DNA of 64,000 nucleotides from Solitalea agri (GTDB lineage Bacteria > Bacteroidota > Bacteroidia > Sphingobacteriales > Sphingobacteriaceae): positions 186,001-250,000 of the forward strand of contig NZ_JAMWYS010000024.1 in assembly GCF_023914155.1 (NCBI RefSeq), written 5' to 3'. Each line of letters starts with the position of its first letter. Position 1 is the first letter of the stretch. The position numbers were made by a program, and so were the translations under genes. Under the pieces are notes generated by a model, which searched no databases, was not told the DNA's origin, and was given only the letters and a program-made list of their open reading frames with translations. Below are positions 43,541 to 51,931 of this stretch, piece by piece.

Positions 43541-44032
43541 TTATGCCGGAAAATATTTTTTCATACGTTCCACCACCTCATACACTGCCGGACAAATAGC
43601 GGTGTTTTTTAAGGTAATATCCAAAATTTGGAGCATTGGAGAGTGATCGGTATGCGGATATTCTCGGCAAGCCTTAGGCCGGTCTTCGTAAACCGAACAA
43701 TAATTATCATTACCTAAAAACGGACAAGGAACTGTTTTTAAAACATAATCATTGTCTTCATCAATACGAAGGTATTTTTCAACAAAATCACCAGGTTTCA
43801 GCTTTAACCTCGAGGATAAACGCTCAATATCACGCTGAGTGAACAAAGGACCTGTTCCTCTGCAACAATTAGCACAAGTTAAGCAATCGGTTTTAGCGAA
43901 CACAAGTTCATGCTGTTCAGCAAAAGCCAAATCAACTTCCCGCGATTTTTTGTTTTTTAACCGCTCAAAGTACCTCTTATTTTCCTTCTTTCGCTTTTGC
44001 GCCTCGCCCTTGAGTTGTTTTAAATCAATCAC
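43541..44032 (-). CDS. YkgJ-family cysteine-cluster protein
   Basis: 163 residues from a GTG at 44032; no ATG lies in frame before the conserved region and a stop lies just upstream, so GTG is the start. The zinc/iron-cluster pattern is CLTCANCCRGTGPLF in the middle and CPFLGNDNYCSVYEDRPKACREYPH later, followed by a C-terminal CPAVYEV, in total nine Cys. The N-terminus is a very basic helix (KRKKENKRYFERLKNKKSRE). The biochemical role of this widespread family is unsettled. Confidence 0.88.
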   Translation of the reverse strand: MIDLKQLKGEAQKRKKENKRYFERLKNKKSREVDLAFAEQHELVFAKTDCLTCANCCRGTGPLFTQRDIERLSSRLKLKPGDFVEKYLRIDEDNDYVLKTVPCPFLGNDNYCSVYEDRPKACREYPHTDHSPMLQILDITLKNTAICPAVYEVVERMKKYFPA

Positions 44033-44149
44033 TACAGATAAACTTGTTTAATGAATCTGAAACCTATAAAAACACAATTACCCCACGCCAAGTGAGGTAA
44101 ATGCCTTTATGTTTATATCACCGGAATTTTAACATACCGGCCATATTAA

Positions 44150-44353
44150 TTATTGTTGATTTTCGCGCTCTTGAGAAACATTAAGTACACGTGCAATAGC
44201 CGTTAAACATAATACAGCTCCAACGGCAATAAGTCCCCAGCAAACCAATGATAATACATGTGAATCAATAATAAATCGGGCAAAAGTTCCGATTAATACA
44301 ACAATTACACCTACGGCTAAAAATGCGAAGTCTTTATCTAGTTTGCTTTCCAT
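44150..44353 (-). CDS. Small two-helix membrane protein, unknown
   Basis: 67 residues with two hydrophobic helices (about 9-28 FAFLAVGVIVVLIGTFARFI and 34-54) and a short charged C-terminus (SQERENQQ). A -7 element TATTTTTG lies on the minus strand at 44370-44377, 16 bases before the ATG, supporting a real gene. No family was recognised; it may be a Bacteroidota-specific inner-membrane protein. Confidence 0.6.
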   Translation of the reverse strand: MESKLDKDFAFLAVGVIVVLIGTFARFIIDSHVLSLVCWGLIAVGAVLCLTAIARVLNVSQERENQQ

Positions 44354-44495
44354 TGTTTTAAAATTTTGCCAAAAATAGGTTTTAACTCCTATTGATGCAA
44401 ATTCTTCAAACTGAATAAAAAAAAATAAAATGAATTATGAAGATTATCAATTTATTAAGTAAAATTGGGGCAACGTAAAAAAGAGTTAGATAAAG

Positions 44496-45485
44496 ATGCA
44501 GAAAAGAACTAAACCAAATAAAGTAAAAATTGCTCTCTCCTTATTATTTTCCGCCTTGTTAATATTTAATTTTTCGAATGTTAACGCTCAGGTGAACAAA
44601 TCAAAAAAGATTAGAACCATTATTATTGATCCAGGACATGGCTATCCTACCCTTAATGCGCACGGCCGTTATAGCTACGAATCAGACCTGACTCTAAGTT
44701 TTGGACAAGAGTTGGCGAAGATGATCAGGGATTCTCTACCTGACATTAAAGTAGTAATGACAAGAAACGACCGAAATGACGCTGGTGGATTTGCAAGTGC
44801 GAAGGAAGCTAATCGTTATCGTGCAAGATTTGCTAATGAAAACCATGGTGATCTTTTTATCAGTATCCACTGTAACTGGGCGCCTGGTAGAAAAAACTCC
44901 GAGATTGTTGATTACAAAACCACAACCTATTATACAGGCAAAGGCAGCAAAAGAAAAAAACATACCAAGAAGGTTCCTGTTTATAAAACCTGGACCAGCC
45001 CTAGTGCTACCAATGGTGTAGAAACGTTTATTTGGGCTGTGAATAAAAACGATTCTAAAGTACAGTTTGTTCAAAGCAACAATACTGATTCAACAGAATT
45101 GCATGGAGAGCAGGGCGATAATGGTTCAGCTGACGATATGTTCGACTCTCCGGAGGCAAAAATTATGGCGTCATTGGTAACCCGCAAATTTTTTGACCAA
45201 AGTTTAATGCTTGCCGATATGGTACAAACAGAGTTTGTTAAACAAGGCCGTGTTAATCGTGGTGTAAAACAACGTAACAACGAAGGAATTTGGGTGCTTC
45301 AGGCTACCGCAATGCCAAGCATCTTGGTTGAAGCCGGGTTTGTTTCTAATCCGGAAGAAGAAGATTATATGAACAGTGAAAAAGGCCGCCAGGAGATAGC
45401 ATCTGCTATTTTGAGGGCTATTATAGGGTACCGGAAGAACATTGAGCTTAGTTCATCATACGTTCCTACAAATACAGCCGAGTAA
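44496..45485 (+). CDS. N-acetylmuramoyl-L-alanine amidase (Amidase_3)
   Basis: 329 residues with an N-terminal hydrophobic export segment (about 12-30, ending NAQ). The zinc amidase motifs are IIIDPGHGYPT (His), SYESDLTLSFGQELAKMI (Glu), DLFISIHCNW (His) and PSILVEAGFVSNPEEEDYM (catalytic Glu), in the right order. A roughly 75-residue insertion (about 130-205, Lys/Ser/Asp-rich) splits the second half, common in Bacteroidota AmiC-like enzymes. It cleaves stem peptides from peptidoglycan in the periplasm. It ends at a strong terminator shared with tex. Confidence 0.93.
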   Translation: MQKRTKPNKVKIALSLLFSALLIFNFSNVNAQVNKSKKIRTIIIDPGHGYPTLNAHGRYSYESDLTLSFGQELAKMIRDSLPDIKVVMTRNDRNDAGGFASAKEANRYRARFANENHGDLFISIHCNWAPGRKNSEIVDYKTTTYYTGKGSKRKKHTKKVPVYKTWTSPSATNGVETFIWAVNKNDSKVQFVQSNNTDSTELHGEQGDNGSADDMFDSPEAKIMASLVTRKFFDQSLMLADMVQTEFVKQGRVNRGVKQRNNEGIWVLQATAMPSILVEAGFVSNPEEEDYMNSEKGRQEIASAILRAIIGYRKNIELSSSYVPTNTAE

Positions 45486-45506
45486 ATTCAGATACACAGA
45501 GATAAT

Positions 45507-45542
45507 AAAAAGGGGAGGGCTAAATTAGCCCTCCCCTTTTTT
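45507..45542. terminator. Bidirectional terminator between the amidase gene and tex
   Basis: GGGGAGGGCTAA (45512-45523) inverted at 45525-45536, flanked by A5 and T6; it serves both convergent genes. Confidence 0.9.
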
Positions 45543-45557
45543 ATGGCTGAAAGTTGT

Positions 45558-47849
45558 TTACTTCCATTTATTCTTTAATGCAGCCAACATCGAGTTCATG
45601 TCCTGAGGCTCTTCAGCTTTTGGTTTACTTTGCTGCTGTTGCGATGGACGATTTGCTCTATCATTGCGCATTTTTTCTTTCTCGACCTTGGTACGTTGAG
45701 CTGGAGCACTCTCATCCTTCATCGTTAATGCAATACGTTTGCGATCGACATCAACTTCGGTAACAGTAACCCAAACCTGTTGTGCAACCTTAACCACTTC
45801 ATTCGCGTCGGTAATAAACTTGTTCGAAAGCTGGCTCAGGTGAACCAATCCATCCTGGTGAACACCAATATCTACGAAAGCACCAAAGTTAGTGACGTTA
45901 GTTACTATACCTGGCAGACGCATACCTATTTTCAAATCAGCAATTTCATTCACATCATCAGCAAACTTGAAAGCCTCAAACTCTTTACGAGGGTCACGAC
46001 CTGGCTTATCCAACTCCTGCATAATATCATTCAGGGTAGGCAAACCCACAGTTTCCGAAACATATTTCTTCAAGTCAATTTTTTTACGCAGTTCTTTGTT
46101 AGCTAATAGGTCTTCCATCTTACAGTTAAGATCTTTGGTCATTTGCTCAACAATATGATAAGATTCTGGGTGAACAGCGCTAGAGTCTAATGGATTAACC
46201 CCATTTACAATTCTTAAGAAACCCGCGGCTTGCTCAAAAACTTTTTCACCCATACGAGGAACCGCCATTAAATCTTTACGCGATTTAAATGCACCATTCT
46301 CATTACGGTAATTGATAATATTTTGTGCCAAAGCAGGGCCTAATCCCGAAACATAGGTAAGCAACTGCTTGCTTGCGGTATTCACCTCTACTCCAACGGC
46401 ATTTACACATGACCCAACTACTTCATCCAATTTATTTTTTAAAGCTGTTTGATCAACATCGTGCTGATATTGTCCAACGCCAATAGATTTAGGATCAATT
46501 TTTACCAATTCAGCCAAAGGATCGGCCAATCGACGGCCAATAGAAACAGCACCACGAACGGTTACATCATAATCCGGGAACTCTTCACGCGCTACTTCAG
46601 ATGCTGAATAAACAGAAGCTCCCGCTTCGTTCACCATCACTACTGCGATATCTTTAGGCAGGTCTTTTATTCCACGTACAAAGGTTTCTGTTTCGCGGCT
46701 GGCAGTACCATTACCAATTGCAATTGCTTCAATTGGAAAACGCTGACATAAAGCCAAGACAACTGCTTCAGCCTCTATCATTTTACCCTGAGATGATGCT
46801 GTTGGATAAATTACCGTATTCTCTAAAAGTTTCCCTTGCGGATTTAAAACAACCACTTTACAACCGGTACGGAAACCTGGGTCAATTGCTAAAATGCATT
46901 TTTGTCCCATTGGTGCGGCTAATAACAACTCACGTAAGTTATCGGCAAAAACAACAATAGCTTTCTCGTCAGCACCTTTTTTAGTTAATAAACGCATCTC
47001 CGTTTCAATTGACGGAGCCAACAAACGCTTATAACAATCGTCAATAGCTATTTTAATCTGGTCAGCAGCTTCTCCCCTGCTTTTTACAAATACCCCTTCA
47101 ATAATATCAATGGCATCTTCTTTTACAGGCGCAATATCAAGACTCAGGATCATTTCCTTTTCACCACGGCGCATAGCCAATAAGCGATGCGAAGGAGTAT
47201 TTTTCAGTAATTCCGACCATTCGAAATAATCACGGTATTTAGCGCCTTCTTCTTCCTTGCCTTTCATTACTGTTGAAGTGATCATCGCCTTATCGGTAAA
47301 TAGCGTGCGCATTTTATCACGACAAACTGCATCTTCATTGATCATTTCAGCAATAATATCCCGAGCACCTTGTAAGGCTTCACTTTCATTGTTCACTTCT
47401 TTTTCTACATCAATGAACTTAGCTGCTTCACCTTCAATATCTTTAACCTCCTGCGAGAATATAGCTAAAGCCAATGGCTCCAAACCACGCTCACGGGCAA
47501 TTGTCGCCTTAGTACGGCGCTTAGGTTTATAAGGAAGATAAAGGTCTTCCAGGCGGCTCATGGTGGCTGCAGCAAGAATATCTTTCTCCAACTCATCAGT
47601 CAGTTTGCCCTGTTCTTTGATTGAATTAAGAATAGTTTCGCGACGTTTATCCAACTCGCGCAAGCGTTCTATTTCATCGCGAATAGCAGCAATGGCTACC
47701 TCGTCAAGACTGCCCGTTAACTCTTTACGGTAACGAGAAATAAAAGGAATCGTAGCTCCTTCGTTCAACAACCCTACTGTTGCTTCTACCTGGCGGCTGC
47801 CGATGCCCAAATCCTGGGCAATCTTCAGAAAGTACTTTTGTTCTGACAT
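45558..47849 (-). CDS. Tex-family RNA-binding transcription accessory protein
   Basis: 763 residues from the ATG at 47849; an upstream ATG at 47870 overlaps the -7 element and is excluded. Domain order fits Tex: N-terminal helical region (IGSRQVEATVGLLNEGATIPFISRYRKELTGSLDE), a YqgF-like nuclease-fold domain (ILAIDPGFRTGCKVVVLNP), two helix-hairpin-helix motifs (SGLGPALAQNIINYR, VPRMGEKVFEQAAG) and a C-terminal S1 domain (GIVTNVTNFGAFVDIGVHQDGLVH). The extreme C-terminus is Gln/Pro/Lys-rich. It binds nucleic acids and influences transcription; the exact role is unresolved. Confidence 0.95.
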   Translation of the reverse strand: MSEQKYFLKIAQDLGIGSRQVEATVGLLNEGATIPFISRYRKELTGSLDEVAIAAIRDEIERLRELDKRRETILNSIKEQGKLTDELEKDILAAATMSRLEDLYLPYKPKRRTKATIARERGLEPLALAIFSQEVKDIEGEAAKFIDVEKEVNNESEALQGARDIIAEMINEDAVCRDKMRTLFTDKAMITSTVMKGKEEEGAKYRDYFEWSELLKNTPSHRLLAMRRGEKEMILSLDIAPVKEDAIDIIEGVFVKSRGEAADQIKIAIDDCYKRLLAPSIETEMRLLTKKGADEKAIVVFADNLRELLLAAPMGQKCILAIDPGFRTGCKVVVLNPQGKLLENTVIYPTASSQGKMIEAEAVVLALCQRFPIEAIAIGNGTASRETETFVRGIKDLPKDIAVVMVNEAGASVYSASEVAREEFPDYDVTVRGAVSIGRRLADPLAELVKIDPKSIGVGQYQHDVDQTALKNKLDEVVGSCVNAVGVEVNTASKQLLTYVSGLGPALAQNIINYRNENGAFKSRKDLMAVPRMGEKVFEQAAGFLRIVNGVNPLDSSAVHPESYHIVEQMTKDLNCKMEDLLANKELRKKIDLKKYVSETVGLPTLNDIMQELDKPGRDPRKEFEAFKFADDVNEIADLKIGMRLPGIVTNVTNFGAFVDIGVHQDGLVHLSQLSNKFITDANEVVKVAQQVWVTVTEVDVDRKRIALTMKDESAPAQRTKVEKEKMRNDRANRPSQQQQSKPKAEEPQDMNSMLAALKNKWK

Positions 47850-47867
47850 GATTTTTAAATGAGGCTG

Positions 47868-47875
47868 CAAATATA
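47868..47875 (-). promoter_or_regulatory. tex promoter -7 element
   Basis: Minus strand TATATTTG, full match to TAnnTTTG, 19 bases upstream of the chosen ATG. Confidence 0.5.
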
Positions 47876-48106
47876 ATCGCGTGTTTTTAGCAAACAGAGA
47901 GTTTTTTCAAAAAATGTTTAAGTGGTTTAAAGTGAATAATTTGGAGTTTAATCAATGAATCAATCTCCGTGAAATCCGATCTCAATTATTAAGCTAACGT
48001 TAAATTATTACAATCATATCCATCTGATTTTCAGCAAATATCATCTTTGCGAATAGATCAAAAGTTCATAATTTTAAAATACAACTTTTCACTAAGCGCT
48101 CTCGAT

Positions 48107-49144
48107 ATGAAAAAAATAATCTCACTTGTACTTCTTTTTATCCTTATCCCAACTATTGAGCAAGTTTTAGCTTGTACAAGAGTGGTTTACAAAGGACAAA
48201 ATAACCTTATTCTTACTGCCCGCTCAATGGATTGGCAAGAAGATACCCAAACCAATCTTTGGATATTTCCCAGAAGTATGGAACGCAATGGTGAAGTTGG
48301 AAAGAATTCGCTTAAATGGAAATCCAAATATGGAAGTGTTATCGCTTCGGCCTACGACATTTGCAGTACTGATGGCATGAATGAAAAAGGTCTTGTGGCC
48401 AATATCCTTTGGCTGGTTGAATCCCAATATCCTGTTTGGGATCAGAAGACGCCGGGGTTATCAATTGCGGCATGGGTACAATATGTATTAGACAATTTTA
48501 GCACGGTGGCTGAAACTGTTCAGGCTCTTCAAAAAGAAGACTTTACTCTTATAACAGCAAATGTTCCTGGTCAAAACCGGTTAACTACCTTGCATTTGTC
48601 AATTTCAGATGCTGCCGGCGATAATGCCATTTTTGAATACATTAATGGCAAACTGATCATTCACCATGACCCGCAATATGTGGTGATGACCAACTCCCCT
48701 ATTTTTGACAAGCAACTTGCCCTCAACGAATATTGGAAAAGTATAGGGGGAACCGTTATGTTACCAGGAACCAATAGGGCATCTGACCGTTTTGTAAGAG
48801 CCTCTTTTTATGTTGATGCGATTCCGAAAACCGACAATGTTCGGTTAGCAGTTGCCAGTGTATTCAGTGTTATCAGAAACTGTTCTGTTCCTTTAGGTAT
48901 TTCTACTCCTGATCAACCTAACATATCTTCAACCCGTTGGAGAACAGTAGCCGACCATAAAAACCTGGTTTATTATTTCGAGACAACATTAACCCCAAAT
49001 ACTTTCTGGGTCGACTTTAAAGATGTGGATTTTTCAGAAAAAGGAGCTGTTAAAAAGCTGAACTTAACTAATGGAGAAACCTATGCGGGAAATGCCGTCA
49101 AACAATTTGTAGCCTCCAAAGCATTTCAGTTCCAAGGGCTATAA
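48107..49144 (+). CDS. Linear amide C-N hydrolase (choloylglycine hydrolase / penicillin V acylase family)
   Basis: 345 residues from the ATG at 48107, which gives a proper signal peptide (MKKIISLVLL..., cleaving after VLA). Cleavage exposes Cys23 (CTRVVYKG) as the N-terminal nucleophile of this Ntn-hydrolase family. Other family residues: ARSMDWQED (Arg, Asp), NEKGLVANILWL, YVVMTNSPIFDKQLALNEYW (Asn) and SSTRWRTVADHKNLVYYFET (Arg). It would hydrolyse an amide such as a bile salt, penicillin V or N-acyl homoserine lactone in the periplasm; which cannot be told. Confidence 0.9.
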   Translation: MKKIISLVLLFILIPTIEQVLACTRVVYKGQNNLILTARSMDWQEDTQTNLWIFPRSMERNGEVGKNSLKWKSKYGSVIASAYDICSTDGMNEKGLVANILWLVESQYPVWDQKTPGLSIAAWVQYVLDNFSTVAETVQALQKEDFTLITANVPGQNRLTTLHLSISDAAGDNAIFEYINGKLIIHHDPQYVVMTNSPIFDKQLALNEYWKSIGGTVMLPGTNRASDRFVRASFYVDAIPKTDNVRLAVASVFSVIRNCSVPLGISTPDQPNISSTRWRTVADHKNLVYYFETTLTPNTFWVDFKDVDFSEKGAVKKLNLTNGETYAGNAVKQFVASKAFQFQGL

Positions 49145-49169
49145 GTTAGGGAGGAATCAAAGGCACTTT

Positions 49170-49228
49170 AAAACAAAAATCACTCATTCTTCTGAACAAA
49201 AAAGCTATTTATTAAGAAGAATGAGTGA
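49170..49228 (-). terminator. Terminator of the 49.2-kb lipoprotein gene
   Basis: A perfect 14-bp inverted repeat TCACTCATTCTTCT (49180-49193) with 49215-49228, loop of 21 bases, followed on the minus strand by ATTTTTGTTTT. It lies ten bases after the minus-strand lipoprotein stop. Confidence 0.7.
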
Positions 49229-49238
49229 AAAGGGGAAA

Positions 49239-49799
49239 TTAGTTTTTACTGGTTTTAATCATCAACAAATAGTCCCCATAAACATTTTTACGGGTTTCAT
49301 TGGTTTCACCTATAATTTTCATCACCATCTTATACTTTCCTTTCACTTTGTAATAAGCATAATTAGCATCAGCGTGATCAAGTTGAATTGAAACGATTTC
49401 ATTATAACTATTATCATCAAACTGATTAATCCCTATTAATCGGGTTGAACTACCACTTGTAATAGGTAATTTCAGATTAAAGTTGAAAAGAACATCAGTA
49501 CCAATTGGATATCGTTTTATATTTGCAGGGTCAGCCATTTCATCACTTTTACTTGGTACTGTTAGGTAAAAAGTTGAGTTGGTTGACTCTGAAGTGGCGT
49601 TTAGACTACCGTAAGCTGCAGCATCCAATACCAAACGCTCACAATCAATATTCGCATGCCAATCGGGGGAATTAAAACTGAAATGAAGCTTATCTGATGA
49701 TGAATCAGAATCTGACGGTGTTCCATCATCTTCAGGTTTAGCACAACCGGCAAATAACAAAGCTGTAAAAGCCAATGCAATAATGTAGATTTTTCTCAT
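49239..49799 (-). CDS. Lipoprotein of unknown function
   Basis: 186 residues from the ATG at 49799; the longer reading adds a hydrophilic piece before the signal and is rejected. Lipobox LFAGC (Cys19), then AKPEDDGTPSDSDSSSD, an acidic linker typical of surface-exposed Bacteroidota lipoproteins. The globular part (about 40-186) looks all-beta (HFSFNSPDWHANIDCERLVLDAAAYG..., YYKVKGKYKMVMKIIGET). No family recognised; one internal Cys. Monocistronic. Confidence 0.65.
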   Translation of the reverse strand: MRKIYIIALAFTALLFAGCAKPEDDGTPSDSDSSSDKLHFSFNSPDWHANIDCERLVLDAAAYGSLNATSESTNSTFYLTVPSKSDEMADPANIKRYPIGTDVLFNFNLKLPITSGSSTRLIGINQFDDNSYNEIVSIQLDHADANYAYYKVKGKYKMVMKIIGETNETRKNVYGDYLLMIKTSKN

Positions 49800-49883
49800 G
49801 TTTTTGGTTCTATTAATCAATATTGTCTTGCCTTTATTAGGCAAATGCTAACGCAATTTATCTTCGCTAAAGATATTCTATAA

Positions 49884-50006
49884 TCATTCAGTTCTCATAT
49901 ACCTAAAGTCAGGTATTTTTTTTGGGAGGGGGATTTTCTTCTTGGCTTCTAAATCGCGGTTATTATAAGCTTCTATTTGTAATGTAACAAGATCTGCTGC
50001 TGTCAT
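49884..50006 (-). pseudogene. Probable remnant of an NTF2/SnoaL-like gene
   Basis: A 40-codon ORF starting MTAADLVTLQIEAYNNRDLEA, which looks like the first helix of nuclear-transport-factor-2/SnoaL-like proteins (consensus of the type ...LVxxQLEAYNxRDIEAF). It then switches to KKKIPLPKKIPDFRYMRTE and stops, about 90 residues short of the ~130-residue family. The expected strand after DLEA is not found in any frame I followed. Best read as the 5' stump of a deleted gene; a genuine short peptide is possible. It lies upstream of no partner; a SnoaL-like gene sits 650 bases away. Confidence 0.4.
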
Positions 50007-50012
50007 CTATTT

Positions 50013-50648
50013 CTACTTATTAAAATGGCTTACCCAAGTGGCATTATTAAAAAGTGTTGAGTGATAAATTCGACCTTTAAAATTCGAATTTATGCTCACC
50101 AGCGATTCTTTGAGGCTTTTAAATACAACAGGTGGCACTTTATTGCTGATGGTTATTTTGCGCACAACCGACAAATCAATATCAATATCAAAGGTTGGTT
50201 GCTGAGGTTTATCTGAAACAGCTATTAACCTGTATTCATTTTCGGGCTTAAACGGATATCGTTTTAAATAAGGCAAATCATTGATGCTTGCATTTAAGGA
50301 CGGCAAATCCTGAATACGCTTGTATTGCACTTTGCCATGATGAACATCCTCCAAACTATCTAATATTTTGAAAAGCCGCTCGGGACTAAACTCAATACAA
50401 CAACCCGCAGTACCATTTGCAAAGGCATTCCAATGGTGTATAGTTTCATTTTGATGAGTTAAGCAAAGTGCATATATACTTTGAGCTCTGCTTTTATTTC
50501 GATAGACCTCCATCGTTGCCCGATCGTTATAATCTTCCCAAATACTTGGGTTGATCAATGCCAGCTTTTCACGTTTCAATAAATCAATTAAGAAAGGTAT
50601 AGTAGTAAAGCGATTAAGCTTTCTTAACTCAGGTTTCATGGGTATCAT
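50013..50648 (-). CDS. DUF2971 protein
   Basis: 211 residues. The family pattern is seen in LRKLNRFTTIPFLIDLLKREKLALINPSIWEDYNDRA, followed by IYALCLTHQNETIHHWNAFANGTAGCCIEFSPERL and KRYPFKPENEYRLI, that is the CFS-E..-LMW-YA-G..G-ci-f order of DUF2971 in a divergent form. DUF2971 proteins often occur in defence or accessory loci, function unknown. Two ATG codons three residues apart at 50648 and 50639 could both start it. It is ten bases from the SnoaL-like gene upstream and likely co-transcribed with it. Confidence 0.75.
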   Translation of the reverse strand: MIPMKPELRKLNRFTTIPFLIDLLKREKLALINPSIWEDYNDRATMEVYRNKSRAQSIYALCLTHQNETIHHWNAFANGTAGCCIEFSPERLFKILDSLEDVHHGKVQYKRIQDLPSLNASINDLPYLKRYPFKPENEYRLIAVSDKPQQPTFDIDIDLSVVRKITISNKVPPVVFKSLKESLVSINSNFKGRIYHSTLFNNATWVSHFNK

Positions 50649-50658
50649 TATTGGGATT

Positions 50659-51060
50659 TTACAAACTCTGAATCACCTGCATCATATCGTTGATTCCCCA
50701 GTGATCAATGTATTTTCCGTTTTTTAAGCGAACCATATCCATTACTTTTATAGTTACCTTTTTACCGGTTGGCTGACGGCCCATAATTTCCCCCAAATGA
50801 GTAGCCGTAATTGTTTTGCGGGTAGCAACCATATCGTTCTCTGCTATTTGTTCCTCAATTTGAATGCTTAGATCGGGAAAACCTTTATGTAAAATGCCTA
50901 CAAACTGAATAAGACCGCTCACATTATTTGGCATATTTGACGGAATAGTATGGTTCACAAAATGTTCATCCACAAGCTCTGTTAATACTTCCGTATTTCC
51001 GTTTTGCAGAAATTCTTTATTAAATCGAATGACAATTTCTTTGTTGCTTTCAATACTCAT
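50659..51060 (-). CDS. SnoaL-like / ester-cyclase NTF2-fold protein
   Basis: 133 residues forming one NTF2-like domain: N-terminal helices (NKEIVIRFNKEFLQNGNTEVLTELVDEHFVNH), then FPDLSIQIEEQIAENDMVATRKTITATHLGEIMGRQPTGKKV and IKVMDMVRLKNGKYIDHWGINDMMQVIQSL. The DLS-x-DMV-R...G...G-W pattern is the SnoaL/ester cyclase signature of polyketide-cyclase relatives. Substrate unknown; many such proteins are stand-alone. Ten bases ahead of the DUF2971 gene. Confidence 0.82.
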   Translation of the reverse strand: MSIESNKEIVIRFNKEFLQNGNTEVLTELVDEHFVNHTIPSNMPNNVSGLIQFVGILHKGFPDLSIQIEEQIAENDMVATRKTITATHLGEIMGRQPTGKKVTIKVMDMVRLKNGKYIDHWGINDMMQVIQSL

Positions 51061-51112
51061 TTTATACTTTTCAATAGCTAATTCGCTGACAAATAGTAAA
51101 ACCTAGGCCAAA

Positions 51113-51877
51113 TTAAAGAGGCAAAAAATGGGATTTAAAACTGGTTTCATGCATAGATACATAGGAATAATGCCGTGGAAGAAACCAACCGATGGACCTC
51201 ATAATGCTTTCATAGTGATCTTCTGATTGAAATTTATCTGGAGTTAAATTAAATACCAGTTCCTGCAAATTTCCTTCGGGCCTCGAACGATTCATCAACA
51301 GTAATTTTACTTTATGAATTTCTAACGATTGAAGAAAATCACGGATAACCATTCGAGATTCATGTGGCAACAGCATTTCCGAAGGTTGACCGATCAACAC
51401 ATCTTCCTTCTCCTGAATCACCTCATGCTTGGGTAAATTCCATGAAACCTCCTCACTGTAAAATTCGCTGCGAAGATGAAAATTAAGAATATCGCCGTAA
51501 GAGAACACCCAATCTGGATTACCCGTACCGGCATTAATAACAACACCAACGCCTTTTTGAAGTATGAAATCAGTTACCATGTGTTTGATCACATAACACT
51601 GAAATGGTTGATTTGGCTTTGGTATTTCAAGTTGAAAGTAAGGGAAACCGTCTGGGCCTTCAACTACCTGTGGGTTGCCGCAAGCGAAACTTGCCTCAAC
51701 AACATTTCCTAAAAATGCATCTTTCCAAAAATCATCCCTTTTTTCATGGGGAGTTTCAATTAGTCCGGCTAAAATTTTCGTCTTGTTCAGATCACCGTAA
51801 TAAGGCTCACTCTCAGGCTCAGGTAAAGGAGCGATGCTTTTCTGCCCTTTACTTTTAAAAAAATTAAATAATCCCAT
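51113..51877 (-). CDS. Uncharacterised cytoplasmic protein, possible suppressor-of-fused-like
   Basis: 254 residues, no signal peptide. The N-terminus MGLFNFFKSKGQK with a Pro/Glu-rich linker (PLPEPESEPYYG) is a pattern common in accessory Bacteroidota proteins. The body shows mixed alpha/beta with VVINAGTGNPDWVFSYGDILNFHL, FLQSLEIHKVKLLLMNRSRPEGNLQELVFNLTPDKF and WFLPRHYSYVSMHE. I do not recognise the family; a distant likeness to immunity-type or SUFU folds is a guess. It is followed 50 bases later by the SnoaL-like gene on the same strand. Confidence 0.5.
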   Translation of the reverse strand: MGLFNFFKSKGQKSIAPLPEPESEPYYGDLNKTKILAGLIETPHEKRDDFWKDAFLGNVVEASFACGNPQVVEGPDGFPYFQLEIPKPNQPFQCYVIKHMVTDFILQKGVGVVINAGTGNPDWVFSYGDILNFHLRSEFYSEEVSWNLPKHEVIQEKEDVLIGQPSEMLLPHESRMVIRDFLQSLEIHKVKLLLMNRSRPEGNLQELVFNLTPDKFQSEDHYESIMRSIGWFLPRHYSYVSMHETSFKSHFLPL

Positions 51878-51931
51878 AGATCAATGTAGGTGTTGTAGAT
51901 AATAAGACAATATTACGAACTATTGCAACAT

